Source: Caldisericota bacterium
Lineage (GTDB): Bacteria; Caldisericota; Caldisericia; B22-G15
NCBI GenBank assembly: GCA_003648245.1
Contig: QMOO01000025.1
Coordinates: 1-11,178 of the forward strand
Direction of reading: 5' to 3'
DNA length: 11,178 nt
Positions 6,901 through 11,178 of this stretch are shown here, piece by piece. Position 1 is the first letter of the stretch. Each line of letters opens with the position of its first letter. Made by a program: the position numbers and the translations under genes. A model generated the notes under the pieces. It saw nothing but the letters and a program-made list of their open reading frames with translations, had not been told where the DNA came from and searched no databases.

Positions 6901-7413
6901 TCTCCCACTGTAATCTTTGTACTCTTCAAGTTTGTTCTTAAGATCATTCATATCTATGTGTTTATACCTTACTATCTTTGCCTTACTTAACCTGCATCCA
7001 TCAATAATTGAAGCGTGATTAAGTTCATCACTGAATATTAGATCTCCCTCTCCCACAATGAGTGGAATTGTAGCCATATTTGCAAGTATTCCAGATTGAA
7101 GCAATATTACTGCTTCTGCTCCTTTGAATTCAGCAAGTTTCTTTTCAAGTTCTGTGTGAAGTAAGTTGGTTCCCGCTATTGTTCTAACAGCTCCTGATCC
7201 AACTCCAAATTTATCAATTGCTTCCTTTGCCTTTTCTTTAATCTCCTTTTTGCTTATGAGACCAAGATAATTGTTGGAGGAGAGATTTAGCATTCTTTTT
7301 CCATTTATAACCACCCATGCCCCTTGTTCACTCTCAAGTACCCTTATCTTTGTATACATTCCCTTTTCTTTTAGTTCCTCAATTTTCTCTTTTAAAAAGT
7401 CAAGTTTTCCCAT
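6898..7413 (-). CDS. kbl: kbl, N-terminal part, interrupted at codon 172
   Basis: First 171 codons of glycine C-acetyltransferase, a PLP enzyme of the alpha-oxoamine synthase family that uses CoA to split 2-amino-3-oxobutyrate (the TDH product) into glycine and acetyl-CoA. The start is clear: AAGGAGGG overlaps the tdh stop and the ATG is 10 bases downstream of it. Family motifs include [43 protein letters not shown] and [19 protein letters not shown]. The reading frame then meets TAA (6898-6900) after DYSGR, where relatives continue with a residue such as Lys and then the L-I-V-T-D-G-V-F-S stretch. With the 3' part the total is 392 codons, the normal family length. On its own this half lacks the PLP lysine and should be inactive. 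Confidence 0.88.
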   Translation of the reverse strand: MGKLDFLKEKIEELKEKGMYTKIRVLESEQGAWVVINGKRMLNLSSNNYLGLISKKEIKEKAKEAIDKFGVGSGAVRTIAGTNLLHTELEKKLAEFKGAEAVILLQSGILANMATIPLIVGEGDLIFSDELNHASIIDGCRLSKAKIVRYKHIDMNDLKNKLEEYKDYSGR

Positions 7414-7423
7414 ACTTCCCTCC

Positions 7424-8455
7424 TTAAGGAATTAAAATTACTTTTCCGGACTCTTTATTTTTCATAACCTCAAAGCCCTTTTCAAAATCCTCAAGCTTAA
7501 ATTTATGAGTTATTACAGGAGCTATGTCAAGTTTGCCAGATGAGAGAAGCTCTCTTACCTTAAACCATGTTCCAAATATTTTTCTTCCATGAATTCCATA
7601 CAATCTTAACTTCTTCAGGACCACGTCATTTGTTATGTCTATTTTTACATCTCCATCAAATATTCCAAGTAGTGAAATTCTTCCAATGGGAGAGACAACT
7701 TTTAGTAAGTCCCTTAAACCTGCTTCATTTCCAGACATTTCAAGTCCAACATCTACACCCTTTCCTTTTGTTTCATCCATTACTCTCTCAACAAAAGATT
7801 CTTTCTTTACATTCACAGTCACATCTGCACCCAATTTTCTGGAAAGATTGAGATGATAATCACTTAAGTCTGAAACAAATATTTTTGTTGCTCCAAGAAC
7901 TCTGGAGAGAGCCACAGCCATTAAACCAATGGGCCCAACGCCTACAATTGCCACACTTTTTCCAGATATATCCTCTGCAAGCACTGTATCCACAGCATTA
8001 CCGAGGGGTTCCTGAATAGATGCAACTTCCTCTGAAATATTTGGAGGATTTTTCCACACAACTCTTTCTGGAAGTACCACATATTCAGCAAAGATACCAT
8101 CTCTATCCACTCCAATAACTTTTAGATTTTCACAGAGTTCCTGATTTCCGTTGAGACACATTCTGCAATGACCACAATAAATATGTGTTTCAGCTGAAAC
8201 AAAATCTCCTGGTTTGAATCTTTTTACCTCTGAACCAACTTCAACTACCTTGCCTGAAAACTCATGTCCAACTATTAATGGAGGTTTGATTCTATTTTTA
8301 GCCCACTCAGTCCAATCATATATATGAACATCAGTTCCACATATGCTTGCAGCTTTTACTTTTATCAGTATTTCATCAGGTTGCTTTATTTCTGGTTCGT
8401 CCACATTTTTGAGAACAAAACCCTTCCCCTCCTTTTCTTTAATTATTGCTTTCAT
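7424..8455 (-). CDS. tdh: L-threonine 3-dehydrogenase
   Basis: Zinc-dependent medium-chain dehydrogenase that oxidises L-threonine with NAD+ to 2-amino-3-oxobutyrate, the substrate of the next enzyme, Kbl. 343 residues, the usual length. The N-terminus has the catalytic C39-G-T-D-V-H44-I-Y-D-W, characteristic of threonine dehydrogenases, then VGHEFSG (His64, Glu65). The structural zinc cysteines are at 94, 97, 100 and 108, followed by [11 protein letters not shown] and the Rossmann glycines of VGVGPIG (171-177). The ATG at 8455 follows the PIN toxin stop by 7 bases, with GAGGAAGG in front. The kbl ribosome binding site lies over its stop codon, so the two are translated together. I saw no defect in this gene. 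Confidence 0.95.
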   Translation of the reverse strand: MKAIIKEKEGKGFVLKNVDEPEIKQPDEILIKVKAASICGTDVHIYDWTEWAKNRIKPPLIVGHEFSGKVVEVGSEVKRFKPGDFVSAETHIYCGHCRMCLNGNQELCENLKVIGVDRDGIFAEYVVLPERVVWKNPPNISEEVASIQEPLGNAVDTVLAEDISGKSVAIVGVGPIGLMAVALSRVLGATKIFVSDLSDYHLNLSRKLGADVTVNVKKESFVERVMDETKGKGVDVGLEMSGNEAGLRDLLKVVSPIGRISLLGIFDGDVKIDITNDVVLKKLRLYGIHGRKIFGTWFKVRELLSSGKLDIAPVITHKFKLEDFEKGFEVMKNKESGKVILIP

Positions 8456-8462
8456 GCCTTCC

Positions 8463-8903
8463 TCATATGAGACTTAGTTCTTTAACATGAAGAACGTTTC
8501 TTTTGTCTTTAACAATCTCTTTGAGATGATCATCTGCAGTTACAAGGAATGCTTTTTCCTGATCAGCAAGGGCAATATAATATGCTTCTGTTATCGGTAT
8601 TGCATATTTAAAGGATATGTAAACACTTTCTTTTATGGTTTCTGGATCAGCATGTTTAATTTCAAAACCCATGTTAAACAAACTTTTCACTCCCTTGTAT
8701 ATTTCGTCCTCTGTAAGGTCTACCTTGTATCTTAATACATTGGTAAATTCATAAAAAATAAAGTCCGGAATTATTATTTCAACAATTCCCTTTAAGTAAT
8801 AATCTCTCAGTTTCTTGGATTCCTTAACATACTTCTCCATCTTTTCCTTTCTAAACCACTTCAATACAACAGAAGTGTCAATTACTATCCTTTCTGGAAT
8901 CAT
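8463..8903 (-). CDS. vapC: PIN-domain toxin, VapC family
   Basis: Probable ribonuclease toxin of a type II toxin-antitoxin pair; 146 residues from the start I chose. The PIN fold is recognisable: IVIDTSVVLKWF with Asp9 in the first strand, Glu52 in DFIFYEFTNVLRYK, Glu106 in TEAYYIALAD, and Asp124 in LVTADDHL. These acidic residues bind the metal that cleaves RNA. Glu106 sits where most relatives have Asp, a conservative change. An in-frame ATG five codons upstream (8918) is possible, but the ATG at 8903 forms an ATGA overlap with the antitoxin stop and has GGAGG 8 bases before it, so I prefer it. The gene lies between its antitoxin and tdh in one transcription unit, an odd place for a toxin. 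Confidence 0.86.
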   Translation of the reverse strand: MIPERIVIDTSVVLKWFRKEKMEKYVKESKKLRDYYLKGIVEIIIPDFIFYEFTNVLRYKVDLTEDEIYKGVKSLFNMGFEIKHADPETIKESVYISFKYAIPITEAYYIALADQEKAFLVTADDHLKEIVKDKRNVLHVKELSLI

Positions 8904-9151
8904 TTTGTCTCCCTCCATCTTCTTAATACCTCACTGCTATCCCATACTATAGAGTCTTCCAATGCAAGTTTCTCTTGAGTTTCTACAGCCTTAAGTATCT
9001 CCGGATTCATGAGAGGAGCCTTAAGAATTCTTGGTAGATACATTTGAAGTGCCTCCCTCACAATCTCTTCCTTACTCATTTTTCTTTTTTTCTCAACCTC
9101 TCGAAATTTTTCTTCCAATTCTTCGGTAAGGCTAATTTTTATCTCAAGCAT
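8900..9151 (-). CDS. vapB: Ribbon-helix-helix antitoxin, VapB-like
   Basis: 83 residues. The N-terminal part MLEIKISLTEELEEKFREVE followed by KMSKEEIVREALQMYLPRI has the strand-helix-helix spacing of ribbon-helix-helix (CopG-type) DNA-binding antitoxins. The C-terminal tail (IVWDSSEVLRRWRETK) is the sort of segment that wraps onto the toxin. Such proteins normally repress their own promoter as a complex with the toxin. The ATG at 9151 has AGGAGG 6 bases upstream; a GTG two codons earlier (9157) is also in frame but too close to that site. It overlaps the PIN gene by 4 bases (ATGA). The space upstream is very short because it abuts the terminator of the lipoprotein operon. Confidence 0.8.
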   Translation of the reverse strand: MLEIKISLTEELEEKFREVEKKRKMSKEEIVREALQMYLPRILKAPLMNPEILKAVETQEKLALEDSIVWDSSEVLRRWRETK

Positions 9152-9185
9152 ACTCACCTCCTCCTCTATTTTACAATATTTTTCA

Positions 9186-9211
9186 ATAAAAAAAAGCCCC
9201 TTTCGGGGCTT
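9186..9211 (-). terminator. Rho-independent terminator of the lipoprotein operon
   Basis: Read on the minus strand, a perfect 7-bp stem (AAGCCCC / GGGGCTT, 9194-9211) with loop GAAA is followed by a run of eight T (9188-9195, partly within the stem). It lies 2 bases after the stop of the lipoprotein gene. A GAAA tetraloop and a GC-rich stem make this a strong terminator. Confidence 0.9.
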
Positions 9212-9213
9212 AA

Positions 9214-10158
9214 CTACGGCATAATTATATTTTGTTCTTCTCCTATGTCAAGAAAATTGTATCCATAATAATAAGTTGATCCATCCTGAGATGTGAAAAC
9301 AATATCCTGCTTTGTTATATAATCTTTATACTTTCCTGTTGATATTGCCCAGATTTCCATATCAACTGCTGGCTCTTTTAATTCATTCCCTTCCTTCGGC
9401 ACTATCGCAATTCTGTATCCGGTTGATTTGTATCCGTTTACCATTTTGTTTCCAAGTTTTTCAATTTTGTACTCAAAGGGAAGGAACGGGGCAGTTTCTG
9501 ATGTGTAATTTTCAAGGTCTCTCAAGGCACCTTTTGATGCTTCAAATTCCTGCTCAAAATTGGTAAGGAGGTTATTAAAGAATTCCTTTAAACCTGGTTG
9601 ATTCTTACTCCATGCATCTCCAACCTTCATTGCATAGTCATCCCCAACCTTTATTACTTCCACAGAGTTCTGTTTATCCTGAAGGGCAACAACTCTGATT
9701 TTATCGCCATTGTCATCTTTCCATAGTTCAAAAACTTTCCCTGCCTCTTCTTTTTTTGGTCCAGCGTAAATTATAATATGATAACTTTTAAGGTCTGTAG
9801 GTGATTTAAATACTGGTTTCTCCTCTTTCTTCTTTATAGTAAGAGAGGTTTCTACTGTTTCACCAGCTTTAATTTCCACGGTTCTCTCGATTATTTCAAA
9901 GCCTTCCTTTTCCACTTTAAGTGTGTATGTACCAGGTGCAGCTTCAATTAAAAAGGTTCCATCATCAAGGGTTGTGTCTGTATTTCCAATCCCTTCTCCT
10001 CCTTCAAGAACAACAGTTGCTTCTGCCACTGGATTTCCATTGGAATCAGTTACTATTCCTTTAATCTTTCCCGTCTCAGGCTTTTTAGGACCACATCCAT
10101 AAGAGAAGGAGAGAGCTAAAAGTGAAATTGTAAGAACCAAGATCAAGGTTTTTTTCAT
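9214..10158 (-). CDS. Lipoprotein with carboxypeptidase-regulatory-like domain and LolA/LppX-like C-terminus
   Basis: 314 residues. A short basic start, hydrophobic core and S-Y-G-C22 lipobox mark a lipoprotein signal peptide, so the mature protein is lipid-anchored outside the cytoplasmic membrane. Residues about 31-108 form a carboxypeptidase-D-regulatory-like beta-sandwich (GKIKGIVTDSNGNPVAEATVVLEGG, DGTFLIEAAPGTYTLKVEKEGFE), often found in surface and binding proteins. After a Lys/Glu-rich linker, residues about 122-314 are beta-rich with Y-H-I-I-I-Y, K-V-F-E-L-W-K, Y-A-M-K-V-G-D-A-W and G-Y-K-S-T-G-Y-R-I-A-I, which look to me like a LolA/LppX-type half barrel; this second call is tentative. 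The start has AAAGGAGGT 8 bases upstream. It is 17 bases behind the DJ-1-like lipoprotein gene and ends at a strong terminator. The ligand is unknown. Confidence 0.72.
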   Translation of the reverse strand: MKKTLILVLTISLLALSFSYGCGPKKPETGKIKGIVTDSNGNPVAEATVVLEGGEGIGNTDTTLDDGTFLIEAAPGTYTLKVEKEGFEIIERTVEIKAGETVETSLTIKKKEEKPVFKSPTDLKSYHIIIYAGPKKEEAGKVFELWKDDNGDKIRVVALQDKQNSVEVIKVGDDYAMKVGDAWSKNQPGLKEFFNNLLTNFEQEFEASKGALRDLENYTSETAPFLPFEYKIEKLGNKMVNGYKSTGYRIAIVPKEGNELKEPAVDMEIWAISTGKYKDYITKQDIVFTSQDGSTYYYGYNFLDIGEEQNIIMP

Positions 10159-10175
10159 AGACTAACCTCCTTTAA

Positions 10176-10787
10176 CTATTCTTTTTCTAATAATTTAACG
10201 ATCTCCTCTGCAAATTGTTTCGCCATTTTTGGACCATTTGCAGTAACTACCCTTCCATCCACTTCCACACCTTTTCCTGTGTAATTTGCGCCGTTCTCTT
10301 TAAGTAGCTCTATAGCTTCTCTGTCAGGATAGATAGTTGCTTTTTTGTCTTTTAAGATACCACTTTTAGCAAGTACTGCTGGTGAAAGACATATTGCTGC
10401 GACAATTTTTTCCAGTTCATAGGCTTTCTTTACAAAATTTATTAACTCAGGGCTGTTCCATAAATAAACCTTGGAACCACCACCTCCAACCACAACAACT
10501 GCATCAAAATCTGATGGTCTTAAGTCAAGTATTGTGTATTCTACACTTACCTCTGCTCCAAGCATTCCTCTTGCCTTACCAGTTCTTGTGGATGCAGTGG
10601 TTACAGATATTCCGTAACTTTCAAATATTTCTTTTGGTATCTGATATTCTTCGTCTCTAAAGTTTTCTGGTGCAATGATCATGACTATTTTCTTTCCTTT
10701 CAATTTTTCCATTTTCCCACCTCCTGAGCATGAATAAGATGAGAATAAAATAATTAAAATTAAAAATAAAGCCAAAGCTTGTTTCAT
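10176..10787 (-). CDS. DJ-1/PfpI-family lipoprotein
   Basis: 203 residues from the ATG at 10787. That start is chosen because GGAGG lies 8 bases upstream and a consensus promoter (10807-10835) sits just before it; a longer frame to 10835 would begin within the promoter. Residues 1-20 form a lipoprotein signal peptide ending S-Y-S-C20, followed by SGGG. The rest is a DJ-1/PfpI (class I glutamine amidotransferase-like) fold: IVMIIAPENFRDEEY (34-48, with the conserved acidic residue), DAVVVVGGGGS (95-105), and the nucleophile elbow AAICLSP (130-136) with Cys133. Active PfpI proteases have His directly after the Cys; here it is Leu134. The family includes proteases, chaperones and glyoxalase/deglycase enzymes, and I cannot choose between them. 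Export as a lipoprotein is unusual for this mostly cytoplasmic family. Confidence 0.83.
   Translation of the reverse strand: MKQALALFLILIILFSSYSCSGGGKMEKLKGKKIVMIIAPENFRDEEYQIPKEIFESYGISVTTASTRTGKARGMLGAEVSVEYTILDLRPSDFDAVVVVGGGGSKVYLWNSPELINFVKKAYELEKIVAAICLSPAVLAKSGILKDKKATIYPDREAIELLKENGANYTGKGVEVDGRVVTANGPKMAKQFAEEIVKLLEKE
10710..10725 (-). promoter_or_regulatory. Internal ribosome binding site and possible second start of the DJ-1-like gene
   Basis: AGGAGGT (10719-10725) stands 6 bases before an in-frame ATG (10710-10712, Met26 of the lipoprotein form). Starting there would give a 178-residue protein without the signal peptide but with the whole DJ-1 domain. The same bases encode the common S-G-G-G linker after the lipobox Cys, so the site may be coincidence. 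Confidence 0.4.
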
Positions 10788-10806
10788 TTCCAAAACCTCC
10801 AATTGT

Positions 10807-10835
10807 ATTATACAGAGATAAAAAGAAGTGGTCAA
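10807..10835 (-). promoter_or_regulatory. Sigma70-type promoter of the lipoprotein operon
   Basis: On the minus strand TTGACC (10830-10835), a 17-base spacer and a perfect TATAAT (10807-10812). The predicted start of transcription is near 10800, giving a leader of about 13 bases that just contains the ribosome binding site for the ATG at 10787. Confidence 0.82.
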
Positions 10836-10848
10836 ATGAGATTTGATA

Positions 10849-10925
10849 TGGTGGGCCTCTCTGGACTCGAACCAGAGACCTCATCCTTATCAGGGATGCG
10901 CTCTAACCAACTGAGCTAGAGGCCC
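10849..10925 (-). tRNA. tRNA-Ile (anticodon GAU)
   Basis: 77 bases including an encoded CCA (10849-10851). The 7-bp acceptor GGGCCTC/GAGGCCC, D-stem GCTC/GAGC, anticodon stem CATCC/GGATG with loop CTGATAA, and T-stem TCTGG/CCAGA with loop TTCGAGT are all perfectly paired; the discriminator is A. Anticodon GAU reads AUC and AUU isoleucine codons. It stands alone here, not between 16S and 23S rRNA genes where this tRNA is often found. A consensus promoter lies directly upstream. No terminator follows before the lipoprotein promoter. Confidence 0.97.
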
Positions 10926-10937
10926 ACTCTATTAATC

Positions 10938-10965
10938 ATTATATGGAAATCTTCCCTCTTGTCAA
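10938..10965 (-). promoter_or_regulatory. Promoter of tRNA-Ile
   Basis: On the minus strand a perfect TTGACA (10960-10965), 16-base spacer and perfect TATAAT (10938-10943). Transcription would begin around 10931, about 6 bases before the mature tRNA 5' end, as expected for a strong stable-RNA promoter. Confidence 0.85.
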
Positions 10966-10984
10966 GTAAGGGCGATTTTCTTTC

Positions 10985-10993
10985 TGATATAAT
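10985..10993 (+). promoter_or_regulatory. Extended -10 promoter of the exonuclease III gene
   Basis: TGATATAAT is an extended -10 element (TGn plus a perfect TATAAT at 10988-10993). No good -35 is found at 16-18 bases, which is usual for extended -10 promoters. The expected start point, about 7 bases past the -10, falls on or next to the A of the ATG at 11001. Confidence 0.65.
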
Positions 10994-11000
10994 TCTTTTG

Positions 11001-11178
11001 ATGATTGTGGCAACGTGGAATATTAACTCCATAAAGATGAGGATGAAGATTCTAACCAGCTGGCTTAGAAAAGTTGAGCCCGATTTTCTCTGTCTCCAGG
11101 AGACGAAAGTAAGGGATGAGGAGTTTCCAAAAGAAGAGCTAAAAAGAGTAGGTTATAACAGTGTGTTTTATGGAGAAG
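11001..11178 (+). CDS. xthA: Exodeoxyribonuclease III family (AP endonuclease), 5' part
   Basis: Partial gene: 59 codons are visible before the window ends. The N-terminus MIVATWNINSIKMR, with the metal-coordinating Asn in ATWNINS, and then DFLCLQETKVRDEEFP, with Glu of the LQETK motif, identify the Xth/exonuclease III branch of the endonuclease/exonuclease/phosphatase superfamily. These enzymes cut abasic DNA and digest 3' ends in base-excision repair. The start ATG is fixed by homology (family members begin just before the K/V-x-A-T-W-N-I-N motif), but no Shine-Dalgarno site precedes it, unlike most genes in the window. A TATAAT ends 7 bases upstream, so the mRNA is probably leaderless. It is transcribed away from tRNA-Ile. 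Confidence 0.92.
   Translation, partial: MIVATWNINSIKMRMKILTSWLRKVEPDFLCLQETKVRDEEFPKEELKRVGYNSVFYGE

Noticed and set aside
8904..8918. Upstream ATG of the PIN toxin at 8918
   Set aside because: It would start within the antitoxin reading region without a well-placed ribosome binding site, and the ATGA overlap start at 8903 fits both spacing and family N-termini.
10836..10848. Terminator after tRNA-Ile
   Set aside because: The 13 bases between CCA and the next -35 contain no hairpin or T-run. The tRNA transcript probably runs on and is processed.
10959..10964. TTGTCA on the plus strand as -35 of the exonuclease gene
   Set aside because: The spacing to TATAAT at 10988 is 23 bases, too long. 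The same bases serve as the -35 of the tRNA promoter on the other strand.

Overview
This is bacterial DNA: Shine-Dalgarno sites of the AGGAGG type are strong, sigma70-like promoters match TTGACA/TATAAT closely, and a tRNA gene carries its own CCA. The DNA is AT-rich, and arginine and isoleucine are mostly encoded by AGA/AGG and ATA. That codon pattern, together with compact overlapping operons, is typical of thermophilic deep-branching bacteria (Thermotogae/Caldiserica/Dictyoglomi-like or similar candidate phyla). I cannot name the species, and the thermophile reading is an inference.

Region 1 (about 1-6238, plus strand) is one tightly packed operon, entered from the left by an unseen gene. 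In order it holds a nucleoside-type ABC permease, a nucleoside hydrolase, a Roadblock/LC7 protein, a small Ras/Arf-like GTPase, a second divergent Roadblock-like protein, an amidohydrolase of the MTA/SAH-nucleoside deaminase type, a uridine-phosphorylase-family enzyme, and a five-helix membrane protein with an external Lcl/DUF1566-like domain. The metabolic genes form a nucleoside uptake and salvage pathway. The Roadblock-GTPase-Roadblock trio inside it looks like a signalling switch and is the most interesting system here. Its GTPase has Asn in place of the Asp that normally confers guanine specificity.

Region 2 (6235-9151, minus strand) is an operon converging on region 1 with stop codons overlapping by 4 bp. 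It reads vapB-like antitoxin, vapC-like PIN toxin, tdh (threonine dehydrogenase), kbl (glycine C-acetyltransferase). The last two make the threonine-to-glycine pathway, but kbl is interrupted by one in-frame TAA at codon 172.

Region 3 (9186-10835, minus strand) is a two-gene lipoprotein operon with a clear promoter and a rho-independent terminator: a lipid-anchored DJ-1/PfpI-family protein, then a lipoprotein with a carboxypeptidase-regulatory-like domain. Region 4 (10849-11178) has tRNA-Ile(GAU) on the minus strand and, divergent from it, the start of an exodeoxyribonuclease III gene that runs off the right edge and appears to be transcribed leaderless.

No gene-free stretch exceeds 300 bases. 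The longest gaps are about 60-80 bases and hold the promoters and terminator listed. I saw no CRISPR array, insertion sequence or long repeat.
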